From Egicoccus sp. AB-alg6-2 (GTDB taxonomy: Bacteria; Actinomycetota; Nitriliruptoria; Nitriliruptorales; Nitriliruptoraceae), in the NCBI RefSeq assembly GCF_041821025.1, contig NZ_JBGUAY010000002.1, positions 434,001 through 498,000 on the forward strand: a DNA stretch of 64,000 nt. The letters run 5' to 3'. The position numbers and the translations under genes are program-made. Shown here in pieces: positions 16,230 through 24,331 of this stretch. A model generated the notes under the pieces. It saw only the letters and a list, made by a program, of their open reading frames with translations. It was not told where the DNA came from and made no database searches. Every line of letters begins with the position of its first letter. Position 1 is the stretch's first letter.

Positions 16230-17666
16230 ATGAACCACCACGACATCCGCACGGCCCGACGCGGGCGCCGCCGGCGCCGGCTCGCCGCAGCACTGGCGAC
16301 CGCTCTGTTGCTCGCCGCGTGTGGGGGCGGCTCCACCGCCGACCTCGACCCCGACGACCTGGCGGGGGACACCGAACCCGACACCACCGACACCGACACC
16401 GACACGGACACCGACGGCGACACTGCCGAGGGCGCAGACGACGGGGGCGATCTCGACCTCACCCTGCTGTCGACCCAGTTGCGTCCCGTGGAGGAGGCGG
16501 AGGCCGTCCGCAACGTGGTCCTCGCCGACTTCCCGGGCAACGTCGAGTTCATCGGTGAGGACGACGGGCCGTTCGTCGACCGTATCCTCGCCGAAGCGCA
16601 GGCCGGCAGCGGCTCGGTCGACGTCATCGGCGCCCTGCACGGCGACTTCGGCACGTTCGCGGCCGAGGACGTGCTCATGGACCTGTCCGACCTCCTCGAG
16701 GAGCTCTCGGCCGACCGCGAGTTCCCCGAGAGCCTGATCGATCTGACCCGCTTCGGCGGCGACGCGGTCTACTACATCCCCTGGGTGCAGGCGACCTACG
16801 CGATGGTCGCCAGCAACGAGGCGGTCGAGTACCTGCCAGACGGCGCCGACCTCAACGCCCTGACCTACGACGAGCTGCTCGAATGGGCCCGCATCCTCGA
16901 GGAGGAGACGGGGGCACCCCAGTTCGGTCTGCCGGCCGGCGAGGACGGCCTGCTCCACCGCTTCTTCCAGGGCTTCTTGTACCCCGCCTTCACCGGTGGC
17001 GTGAACACCACCTTCACCAGCGACAGCGCCGTCGAGGGCTGGTCCTGGCTGCAGGAGATCTGGGAGCACGCCAACCCGCAGTCGACCACCTACGGCTTCA
17101 TGCAGGAGCCGCTGCTGTCCGGCGAGGTCATGGTGGCCTGGGACCACACCGCCCGGCTCGTCGGCGCGCTCGAGGAGCGGCCGGACGACTTCGTGGCGTT
17201 CCCGTCGCCGACCGGTCCCGAGGGGCTGGCGTTCATGCCGGTCGTCGGTGGTCTCGGGATCCCGGCCAACGCGCCCGACCCCGAGGGTGCCAAGGCGCTC
17301 ATCGAGTACCTGACCCGGCCCGAGGTGGCGGCGCTCACCCTGCGCGAGACCGCCTTCTTCCCCGGCACGGGTGACGAGCTGCCCGACGACCTCGAGGGTG
17401 GCGTGGCCGCACTCGCCGAGGTGGTCGCCGCGCAGCAGCAGAGCCCGGACGCGCTGCCGTCGTTGCTCCCGATCGGGCTCGGCGACCAGGGCGGCGCCTA
17501 CAACAAGGTGTTCCAGGACAGCTTCCGTGCCATCGTGCTGCAGGGCAACGACCCGGCTGGCGTGCTGAGCGCCGAAGCCGACAACCTGCAACGGGTGCTG
17601 GACACCGCCGGCGCCTCGTGCTGGTTCCCCGATCCCGACAGCGAAGGTCCCTGCCAGGTGCAGTGA
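16230..17666 (+). CDS. Extracellular sugar-binding lipoprotein of the second ABC importer
   Basis: 478 aa family 1 solute-binding protein. A clear lipoprotein signal: Arg-rich n-region (8-17), hydrophobic core (18-28) and lipobox LLAAC with Cys31. A very acidic linker follows (about 36-75) with repeated Asp-Thr dipeptides encoded by near-perfect GACACC hexamers (about 16377-16430). The mature domain contains MDLSDLLEEL, LPAGEDGLLHRFFQGFLYPAF and VVGGLGIPANAPDPEGA. The ATG follows GGGAG by about 10 nt. A perfect 13-bp hairpin separates it from the permease genes. Glycoside substrate inferred from the intracellular glycosidases downstream. Confidence 0.93.
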   Translation: MNHHDIRTARRGRRRRRLAAALATALLLAACGGGSTADLDPDDLAGDTEPDTTDTDTDTDTDGDTAEGADDGGDLDLTLLSTQLRPVEEAEAVRNVVLADFPGNVEFIGEDDGPFVDRILAEAQAGSGSVDVIGALHGDFGTFAAEDVLMDLSDLLEELSADREFPESLIDLTRFGGDAVYYIPWVQATYAMVASNEAVEYLPDGADLNALTYDELLEWARILEEETGAPQFGLPAGEDGLLHRFFQGFLYPAFTGGVNTTFTSDSAVEGWSWLQEIWEHANPQSTTYGFMQEPLLSGEVMVAWDHTARLVGALEERPDDFVAFPSPTGPEGLAFMPVVGGLGIPANAPDPEGAKALIEYLTRPEVAALTLRETAFFPGTGDELPDDLEGGVAALAEVVAAQQQSPDALPSLLPIGLGDQGGAYNKVFQDSFRAIVLQGNDPAGVLSAEADNLQRVLDTAGASCWFPDPDSEGPCQVQ

Positions 17667-17676
17667 CCGACCACGT

Positions 17677-17719
17677 CCCCCGGGCGGGGCCCTCCGCATC
17701 CCCGTACCCCGCCCGGGGG
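17677..17719 (+). terminator. 13-bp perfect stem-loop between binding-protein and permease genes
   Basis: CCCCCGGGCGGGG at 17677-17689 pairs with 17707-17719; the loop is 17 nt. It starts 11 bp after the binding-protein stop and has no T-run. Hairpins at this position in other importers lower permease expression relative to the binding protein (established for malE-malF); the same role is inferred here. Confidence 0.65.
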
Positions 17720-17750
17720 CGCACCACCCCTCGAGACAGGGAGAGCTGCC

Positions 17751-18644
17751 GTGGCCACCGCAACGCCACCGCGCGCGGGTTCGCGCCGCCCCATCGGTCG
17801 GCTCGGTATCGCGCCCTACGTCCTGCTGCTGCCCTCGGTCGTCTTCCTCGCGGTCTTCTTCGCGCGACCCATGGTCGACGCGTTCACCCTGGCGTTCGAG
17901 GACCCCTCGGGCGGCTTCGGCCTGGCCCCGATCCGCACGATGCTCGCGGACTCGCGGTTCGGCGAGGCGCTGACCACGACGTTGATCCTGTTGATCGCCA
18001 TCATCCCGGTGCAGTTCTTCCTGGCGATGTCCATGGCGCTGGTCATCAACGCCAAGCTCAAGGGCCAGAGCATCTGGCTCTACATCTACGCCATCCCGCT
18101 CGCGGTGTCGGAGTTGGCGGCCGGGATCATCTGGCTGTCGATCTTCACCCAACGCGGGTGGCTCAACAGCTGGCTGATCCAGACCGGCATCCTCGAGCAG
18201 CCGTTCGACTTCCTCGGCTACCAGAACCGTGGCTGGCTGATCGCGGTGATCGTGCTCGCCGAGGCCTGGCGGGCGACCTCGATCATCATGATCATCCTCG
18301 TCGCCGGCCTGCAGTCGATCCCGAGCGACTACCTCGAGGCGGCCGAGATCTACGGCGCGAGCCTGTGGAAACGCATCCGGTACGTGATCCTGCCGATGCT
18401 GCGCCCGAGCCTGCAGGTGGCACTGATCCTGCGGACCGTGCTGGCGTTGCAGGTGTTCGCGGTGGTGATCGCGCTCGCCGGCAGTTCCATGACCGTGCTG
18501 TCGGCCGAGGCCTTCAAGTGGCAGGTCACCTACCGCGGCCCCAACGTCGCCGCCGCCTACGCCGGCCTGATCCTGGTCTTCTCCTCGTCGGCCGCCGCGC
18601 TGTTCCTGTGGCTGCTGCCGACCAAGAACTCGCAACCCACGTGA
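17751..18644 (+). CDS. Sugar ABC transporter permease (MalF type)
   Basis: 297 aa inner-membrane subunit. Hydrophobic helices are visible at about 20-45 (APYVLLLPSVVFLAVFF), 78-100, 105-130, 160-180, 210-230 and 262-285. The EAA loop YLEAAEIYGASLWKRI followed by VILPML is near residues 197-220. GGGAGAG precedes the GTG start. It is followed 17 bp later by its partner permease and then the ATPase, so this importer is complete. No unusual feature apart from the upstream hairpin. Confidence 0.94.
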   Translation: MATATPPRAGSRRPIGRLGIAPYVLLLPSVVFLAVFFARPMVDAFTLAFEDPSGGFGLAPIRTMLADSRFGEALTTTLILLIAIIPVQFFLAMSMALVINAKLKGQSIWLYIYAIPLAVSELAAGIIWLSIFTQRGWLNSWLIQTGILEQPFDFLGYQNRGWLIAVIVLAEAWRATSIIMIILVAGLQSIPSDYLEAAEIYGASLWKRIRYVILPMLRPSLQVALILRTVLALQVFAVVIALAGSSMTVLSAEAFKWQVTYRGPNVAAAYAGLILVFSSSAAALFLWLLPTKNSQPT

Positions 18645-18661
18645 GCGGCGGAGGTGCAGCC

Positions 18662-19543
18662 ATGAGCACGACCGTCCCCGGCGAGTCGGCGCCCGCCCGG
18701 GCACCGCTGCCGATGCGCCAGCCACCCCGGAGCCGCCGCCGGCGCCTGAGCCGGTTCGGCGCCTACGTCGCCGCGACCCTGCTCGCCCTGTGGGTCCTGC
18801 TGCCACTGGTGTTGATCACGTTCGTCACGTTCGTGCCACGCGAACGCGTCCGCGACTTCCCGAAGTCGCTGTGGCCCGAGGAGTGGTCGGCCGACACGTT
18901 CATGTTCTTCATCAACTCCGCCGGGGTCCGGCCGGCGTTGCTCAACTCGGTCGTCATCGCGCTGATGACGGTGGTCATGGCGATGGCGATCGGTGCGCCC
19001 GGTGGTTACGCCCTGGCACGGTTCGTGTTCCGCGGCGCCAACGCCTACCGGATCACGGTGCTGTCCACCCGCGCGTTCCCGATCGTCATCCTGTCGATCC
19101 CGCTCGCGATCACCTTCCTGATCTGGGGCATCGCCGACACCCGCCTGGCGGTCGCGCTGATGCACACGGCGTTGGCGCTGCCCTTCGTCGTCCTGATCAC
19201 CAGCAGCATCTTCCTGAGCGTCTCGAAGGACCTCGAGGAGGCGGCCCAGACCCTCGGGTGCACCGCCTTCCAGGCCTTCTACCGGGTCTCGCTGCCGTTG
19301 ACGCTGCCGGGGCTGACCGCCGCGGCGATCTTCACCTTCGTGCTGTCGTGGAACGAGGTGTTCGCCGCGGTGATCCTCACGCTGCGCAATCCCACGCTGC
19401 CGGCGCTGGTGCTCGACGCCCTGACGGTGTCGCCGCTGCCGTTCCAGTTCGCGGCCGGCTTCGTGCTGATGGCGCCGTCGCTGATCTTTTTGTTCTTCAT
19501 CCGCAAGTACCTGCTCGGCCTCTGGGGCCGCGTCGAACGCTGA
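18662..19543 (+). CDS. Sugar ABC transporter permease (MalG type)
   Basis: 293 aa. A basic, Pro/Arg-rich cytoplasmic N-terminus (1-30) precedes the first helix (about 32-57). A periplasmic loop contains SLWPEEWSADTFMFF. The EAA loop reads LEEAAQTLGCTAFQAF followed by VSLPLTLPG (about 193-220). The ATG at 18662 has GGCGGAGG about 9 nt upstream. A 12-bp gap separates it from the ATPase. Partner of the upstream permease; sugar import across the cytoplasmic membrane. Confidence 0.94.
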   Translation: MSTTVPGESAPARAPLPMRQPPRSRRRRLSRFGAYVAATLLALWVLLPLVLITFVTFVPRERVRDFPKSLWPEEWSADTFMFFINSAGVRPALLNSVVIALMTVVMAMAIGAPGGYALARFVFRGANAYRITVLSTRAFPIVILSIPLAITFLIWGIADTRLAVALMHTALALPFVVLITSSIFLSVSKDLEEAAQTLGCTAFQAFYRVSLPLTLPGLTAAAIFTFVLSWNEVFAAVILTLRNPTLPALVLDALTVSPLPFQFAAGFVLMAPSLIFLFFIRKYLLGLWGRVER

Positions 19544-19555
19544 GGAGCCGCCACC

Positions 19556-20668
19556 ATGGCCGACATCCGCATCGAGGGCGTGACCAAGGTCTTCGACAAG
19601 AAGACCCGCGCGGTCGACGAGGTCGACCTGCTCGTCGAGGACGGCGAACTGCTGGTCCTGCTCGGCCCGTCCGGCTGCGGCAAGACCACGCTGCTGCGCA
19701 TGATCGCGGGGCTGGAGTACCCCTCCGCGGGGCAGATCCGCGTGGGCGGCAAGGACATCACCGACCTGCCCCCGCGCAAGCGCGAGCTGGCGATGGTGTT
19801 CCAGAGCTACGCGGTGTTCCCGCACCTGACCGTCGCCGGCAACATCGGCTTCGGGCTGAAGATGCGCGGTGAACTGAAGGCCGAGATCCGGCGCAAGGTC
19901 GAACGCGTCGCCGAACTCGTCGAGCTCACCGAGTACCTCGACCGGCACCCGGCCCAGCTCTCCGGCGGCCAGCGTCAACGGATCGCCGTCGCCCGGGCGG
20001 TCGTGATGGAACCGGCCGTGCTGCTGATGGACGAGCCGCTGTCCAACCTCGACGCGCTGCTGCGGCTCAACTTCCGGGCCGACCTCAAGGAACTCGTGCG
20101 CGAGCTGAAGACCACCACCGTCTACGTCACCCACGACCAGGTCGAGGCGCTCAGCCTCGGCGACCGGATCGCCGTCATGCGCAAGGGACAGGTGATCCAG
20201 ATCGACACGCCGACGGCCGTCTACGACCAGCCGAGCCACCGCTTCGTCGGCGGGTTCATGGGCAACCCGCCCATGAACTTCCTGCAGGCCTCCGTCGTCG
20301 TCGACGACGGTCGCGCGGTCGCGCACATCGGCGACCACGCCATCGAGGTGCCCGACCAGGTCCGGGCGGCGCAGGTCGAGGAGGTGCTGGTCGGGGTCCG
20401 CGCGGAGAACCTCACGCTCGCCGATGGACCGGGGCCCAACACCTTCGCGATGCAGACCGCCGTCGTCGAACCGCTCGGCTCGCACGCGCTGGTGACGGGT
20501 CGCGTGGGCGCCGAGACCTGCAAGCTGCAGGCGCCGATGGACTTCTTCGTCGAGTCCGGAACGCCGCTTTGGGTGACCGCGCAGCCGGGCAAGCTGCGCT
20601 GGTTCGATCCCGACAGCGGCGTGCGCCTCGACCCCCTGCCCGCGCCGAGCCCGGCCCGCGCCGGCTGA
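19556..20668 (+). CDS. Sugar ABC transporter ATP-binding protein (MalK/MsmK/UgpC type)
   Basis: 370 aa ATPase that powers the importer. Walker A GPSGCGKTT (37-45), Q-loop VFQSY (81-85), signature LSGGQ (135-139), Walker B LLMDEP (156-161) and the switch His in YVTHD. The C-terminal third is the TOBE/regulatory region of CUT1 ATPases (from about 240, GNPPMNFLQ). GAGGAG precedes the ATG. It could also energise the first importer at the window start, which lacks an adjacent ATPase (inference). A strong hairpin follows. Confidence 0.95.
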   Translation: MADIRIEGVTKVFDKKTRAVDEVDLLVEDGELLVLLGPSGCGKTTLLRMIAGLEYPSAGQIRVGGKDITDLPPRKRELAMVFQSYAVFPHLTVAGNIGFGLKMRGELKAEIRRKVERVAELVELTEYLDRHPAQLSGGQRQRIAVARAVVMEPAVLLMDEPLSNLDALLRLNFRADLKELVRELKTTTVYVTHDQVEALSLGDRIAVMRKGQVIQIDTPTAVYDQPSHRFVGGFMGNPPMNFLQASVVVDDGRAVAHIGDHAIEVPDQVRAAQVEEVLVGVRAENLTLADGPGPNTFAMQTAVVEPLGSHALVTGRVGAETCKLQAPMDFFVESGTPLWVTAQPGKLRWFDPDSGVRLDPLPAPSPARAG

Positions 20669-20683
20669 CCGTAGGCGCTCCGC

Positions 20684-20718
20684 GACGCCGGCCGCCCGCG
20701 CTCCGGGCGGCCGGCGTC
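20684..20718 (+). terminator. 15-bp perfect stem-loop after the ATPase gene
   Basis: GACGCCGGCCGCCCG at 20684-20698 pairs perfectly with 20704-20718, with a 5-nt loop CGCTC. It lies 15 bp after the ATPase stop and 29 bp before the next start. No T-run. A partial or GC-type terminator that would uncouple transporter from hydrolase expression (inference). Confidence 0.7.
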
Positions 20719-20747
20719 CGCCCGCACACCACCGAGGACCCAACCCG

Positions 20748-21917
20748 ATGACGGATCCCGTCGACTCCGTGGACTCCGCGGCCGCCCTGCGGGTGCTCGA
20801 GCGCAACTGGCGCTCCGACGGCTACACCAGCCCCAACCTCGAGACCTACCCGTGGCAGTGGCTGTGGGATTCCTGCTTCCACGCCATCATCTGGGCCGCA
20901 CTGGGCGACGGCCGGGCGACGGTCGAGCTCGAACGCGCTTTCGTCCACCAGCGCCCGAACGGGTTCGTGCCCCACGTCGGCTACCAGCACGACCCACCCG
21001 CCGCCCTCGCGTTGTGGGGGATCGAGGGCGCCTCGACCCTCACGCAGCCGCCCATGTACGCGCACGCCGCCCGTCGCCTCGCGAACGCGGGGCGTCCGCC
21101 GTCGCCGGTCTTGCTCGCGCGCATCGAGGCCGGGCTGGAGCACCTGTGGCGGGTGCGCCCGGCCGGCAACGGACTGCTGTCGTGTTTCCACCCCTGGGAG
21201 GGCGGCACCGACGACTCGCCCCGCTGGGACGCCTGGACCCTGACCCCGTTCGACCGCTTCGGGCACTGGAAGCGGCGCAAGCGGGAGCTGGTCGACGCGC
21301 TGGTGCTCGACGAGCACGCGAGCCCGACCGGCAGCCGCGCGTTCGTGGTGCAGTCGGCCGCGTTCAACGCGCTGTGCGCCTTCAACGCGCTCGAGTTCGC
21401 CGACCTGACCGGCAGCTCCGAGTGGCGCCGCCGCGGCGAGGACCTGACCGCGGCGCTCGACGCGCGGTGGGACGAGGCGCTCGGAACCTGGACCGACGCC
21501 GCCGACGACGGCCCGTGCGACACCGGTGTGGACCACGACAGCGGCGCCGTGCGGACCCTCGAAGCGCTGCTGGGTGTGCTCGTGACACCGGACGAACGTC
21601 GTGCCGACCGGGTCTTCACGGACCTGTTCGACCCGACGGCGTACGGTGCCCGGTTCGGGCCCTGCGGTCTGCACCGCGACGAACCGGCCTTCGACCCCGA
21701 CGCGTACTGGCGCGGCGCCAACTGGCCCCAGCTGGTCTACCTGCTGTGGGTCGCGGCCACCCGCCGCGGGCACCCCCAGCTGGCCGAACGCCTGGCGTGT
21801 GCCCTGCGGGAGGGAGCGGCGGCCAGCGGTCACGCCGAGTACTGGAACCCCGACACCGGCGAGGGGCGCGGTGCCGCACCGCAGTCGTGGACCTGCCTGT
21901 ACGTGGCCACCGTATGA
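20748..21917 (+). CDS. Second GH63-like hydrolase, short form
   Basis: 389 aa, related to the enzyme at 14804 but about 60 residues shorter and diverged. Shared landmarks: VLERNW (17-22), YPWQWLWDSCFHA (about 34-46, versus YPHQWSWDS), SCFHPWEGGTDDSPRWD, AFNALCAFNALEF, YWRGANWPQLVYLLW and EYWNPDTGEGRG near the end. No signal peptide. The stop overlaps the alpha-galactosidase start (ATGA). Presumed glycosidase with an (alpha/alpha)6 barrel. Two different GH63-like enzymes in one operon suggest related but distinct glycosides or sequential trimming. Substrate unknown. Confidence 0.78.
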   Translation: MTDPVDSVDSAAALRVLERNWRSDGYTSPNLETYPWQWLWDSCFHAIIWAALGDGRATVELERAFVHQRPNGFVPHVGYQHDPPAALALWGIEGASTLTQPPMYAHAARRLANAGRPPSPVLLARIEAGLEHLWRVRPAGNGLLSCFHPWEGGTDDSPRWDAWTLTPFDRFGHWKRRKRELVDALVLDEHASPTGSRAFVVQSAAFNALCAFNALEFADLTGSSEWRRRGEDLTAALDARWDEALGTWTDAADDGPCDTGVDHDSGAVRTLEALLGVLVTPDERRADRVFTDLFDPTAYGARFGPCGLHRDEPAFDPDAYWRGANWPQLVYLLWVAATRRGHPQLAERLACALREGAAASGHAEYWNPDTGEGRGAAPQSWTCLYVATV

Positions 21918-23224
21918 GCTTCGCACGCTTCGACGAGGTCCCGGTCGACCCGGCGGCCGGGCGGGTGCACGAGCACGGCTGGCAGAGCTGGAGCCCCGTC
22001 GGCACCCATCCGCTGGACGCGACCACCCCACGCCCGGAGACCGACGTCCTGCACGTCATGCGGTTCCGGCCCGAGGCCCCGGCCCCCGCCGTGGGCGCCC
22101 AGGGCGAGGGCCTGCTGGTCGTCGACCCCGGCAACGGGGCGCCGCTGCGCCGGTACGCGGTGACCAGCGCCGCGGAACGGGTCGCCTCGATCCGTACCAG
22201 GCTGGTCGGCGACCGGCTGCTCGTCGACGCCGACGGCCCTCTTGTCGTCGACGAGGTCGACGGCGACGTCGAGACGGCGCTGCGCACCTTCGGGGACCGC
22301 TTCGCCGCCGACAACGCACTGCCCCCGCCACGCTCGGCCCCGACGGTGTGGTGCTCCTGGTACCACTACTTCCTCGACGTCACCGAGGACGACGTCGTCG
22401 AGAACCTGCGTGCCATCGAGGCCGCCGATCTGCCGGTCGACGTGATCCAGCTCGACGACGGCTGGGCGAGCCAGGTGGGGGACTGGCGCTCGCTCTCCGA
22501 CCGGTTCGCCTCCGTACCGGCCGTGGCCGACCGGATCGCCGCCGCCGGCCGCCGACCGGGCATCTGGGTGGCACCGTTCACCGCCCTCGCCGGCAGCGAG
22601 CTCGCGCGCCGCAACCCGAGCTGGCTTCTCGAGGCCGACGCCGGGTGGAACTGGGACCAGCCGATGCGGGGACTCGACCTGACCCATTCCGGGGTCCGCC
22701 AATACCTCCACGACGTGTTCGGGCAGCTGCGCGCGTGGGGCTTCGACTACTTCAAGCTCGACTTCCTCTACACGGGTGCGCTCGAGGCGGCTCGCCACGA
22801 GGACGCGTCCGCGATCGCGGCCTACCGGTCCGGCCTGGAACTGGTCCGCGACGCGGTCGGCGACGCCTACGTGCTGGGTTGCGGTGCCCCGATGCTGCCG
22901 AGTGCGGGGCTGGTCGACGCGATGCGGGTCTCGCCCGACACCTACCACCCCGGGACCGGTACCGACGAGGTGCAGACGCTGCGCAGTGAACCCGCCACGA
23001 TCGCCCGGTCGTGGCAGCACGGCCGCTTCTGGGTCAACGACCCCGACTGTCTCGTCCTGCGTCCCTCGGCCCCGTGGCGGGCGCACTGGGCCGCGGTCGT
23101 CGAACGCCACGGCGGTCTGCGCGGGTTCTCCGACCGGGTGGCCGACCTCGATGCCTGGGGCCTCGACGCTGTCCGCCGGCTGCTCGGCGACCCGCCGCCG
23201 CCGACACCGTTCGACCTTCACTGA
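21914..23224 (+). CDS. GH36-type alpha-galactosidase
   Basis: 436 aa clan GH-D glycosidase. WCSWYHYF (147-154) and IQLDDGWA (178-185) mark the start of the barrel. The nucleophile Asp283 is in YFKLDFLY, and acid/base Asp342 is in MRVSPDT. WVNDPDCLVLR lies near the C-terminus. A shortened N-terminal beta region (1-135) makes it much shorter than the usual 700-residue GH36 enzymes. No signal peptide, so cytoplasmic. Translationally coupled to the GH63-like gene. Likely releases galactose (or a related alpha-linked sugar) from the imported glycoside; other clan GH-D specificities are possible. Confidence 0.87.
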   Translation: MSFARFDEVPVDPAAGRVHEHGWQSWSPVGTHPLDATTPRPETDVLHVMRFRPEAPAPAVGAQGEGLLVVDPGNGAPLRRYAVTSAAERVASIRTRLVGDRLLVDADGPLVVDEVDGDVETALRTFGDRFAADNALPPPRSAPTVWCSWYHYFLDVTEDDVVENLRAIEAADLPVDVIQLDDGWASQVGDWRSLSDRFASVPAVADRIAAAGRRPGIWVAPFTALAGSELARRNPSWLLEADAGWNWDQPMRGLDLTHSGVRQYLHDVFGQLRAWGFDYFKLDFLYTGALEAARHEDASAIAAYRSGLELVRDAVGDAYVLGCGAPMLPSAGLVDAMRVSPDTYHPGTGTDEVQTLRSEPATIARSWQHGRFWVNDPDCLVLRPSAPWRAHWAAVVERHGGLRGFSDRVADLDAWGLDAVRRLLGDPPPPTPFDLH

Positions 23225-23278
23225 GCCCGCCGTGCGCCGCCGGCGCGACCCACCCACCCATCAGCGCGAGGAGCGAGC

Positions 23279-24331
23279 GTGCCGCAGGTCGTCCAGTTCA
23301 CCGCACCACACGAGGTCGCGCTCGTCGACGAGGACCCGGTGCCGTTGCCGGCGGGTCACGTGCGGGTCCGCACCTGGTACTCGGGCATCTCGGCCGGCAC
23401 GGAGATGACCGCCTACCGCGGTTCCAACCCCTACCTGTCCAAGACCTGGGACGAGGCACGGCGCCTGTTCGTGGCCGGCGAACCCCGGTTCGCCTACCCG
23501 CTGCGCGGGTGGGGCTACCAGGAGGTCGGCGAGGTCGTCGAGGTGGCCGCGGACGTGACCGAGCCGCGGACGGGGGAGGTCGTGTTCGGCATCTGGGGGC
23601 ACCGATCGGAAGCGGTCGTGCCGGTGGGGAAGCTCGCGGCGCAACGGATGCCCGCCGGGACCGACCCCATCCATGGCGTCTTCGCCCGTCTCGGCGCGAT
23701 CGCCCTCAACGCCGTCCTCGCCGCCGAGGTCCACCTCGGCGAGGACGTGGCCGTCTTCGGACAGGGCGTGATCGGTCTGCTCGCCACCCGGCTCGCCATC
23801 CGCAGCGGCGCCCGGGTGCACGCGATCGACGGGTTCGCGCAACGCCTGCGGCTCGCGCACCGCATGGGGGCGGTGACCACCCTGACGGCGGATACGGCGG
23901 GCGGCGTCGCCGAGGCCCTGCGCGTCGCCACCGACGACCGTGGGGTCGACACCGCCATCGAACTCAGCGGCAACCACCACGCGTTGCACGAGGCCGTCCG
24001 CAGCGTCGGCGCCGACGGCACCGTCGTCGCGGCCAGCTTCTACCAGGGGGACGCCGTCGGCCTCCGGCTGGTGGAGGAGTTCCACCACAACCGGGTCCGG
24101 ATCCTGTCGAGCCAGATCGGCGGGACGCCGCCTGCACTGGGCACACGCTGGAACCACGGTCGGCTCGTCGAGGTCTTCATGCGCGAGGTCGCGACCGGCG
24201 GGGTGGACGTCGCCCCGCTCGTCAGCCACGTGGTGGACGCCGCGGATGCCGCCGCGGCGTTCGCCCGCATCGACGACGATCCTGCGTCGGTGCTGCAGAC
24301 GGTGCTGCGCTTCCCCGGCGCGCCGGCATGA
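23279..24331 (+). CDS. Medium-chain dehydrogenase lacking the usual zinc ligands
   Basis: 350 aa MDR-superfamily oxidoreductase. The coenzyme motif VFGQGVIGLLA lies at about 159-169. GAIALNAVLAA and FYQG are also family-like. The position normally holding the catalytic-zinc Cys reads YSGISAGTE (Ser), and the four-Cys structural-zinc lobe is absent, so it is probably a zinc-independent member. GAGGAG precedes the GTG start. The stop overlaps the next dehydrogenase gene (ATGA). This pairing is seen in bacterial sugar-oxidation loci. Probable NAD(P)-dependent oxidation or reduction of a sugar or polyol; substrate unknown. Confidence 0.85.
   Translation: MPQVVQFTAPHEVALVDEDPVPLPAGHVRVRTWYSGISAGTEMTAYRGSNPYLSKTWDEARRLFVAGEPRFAYPLRGWGYQEVGEVVEVAADVTEPRTGEVVFGIWGHRSEAVVPVGKLAAQRMPAGTDPIHGVFARLGAIALNAVLAAEVHLGEDVAVFGQGVIGLLATRLAIRSGARVHAIDGFAQRLRLAHRMGAVTTLTADTAGGVAEALRVATDDRGVDTAIELSGNHHALHEAVRSVGADGTVVAASFYQGDAVGLRLVEEFHHNRVRILSSQIGGTPPALGTRWNHGRLVEVFMREVATGGVDVAPLVSHVVDAADAAAAFARIDDDPASVLQTVLRFPGAPA

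Noticed and set aside
16377-16430. Tandem GACACC units considered as a repeat array or CRISPR
   Set aside because: In-frame coding repeat inside a lipoprotein linker; no spacers and no cas genes.
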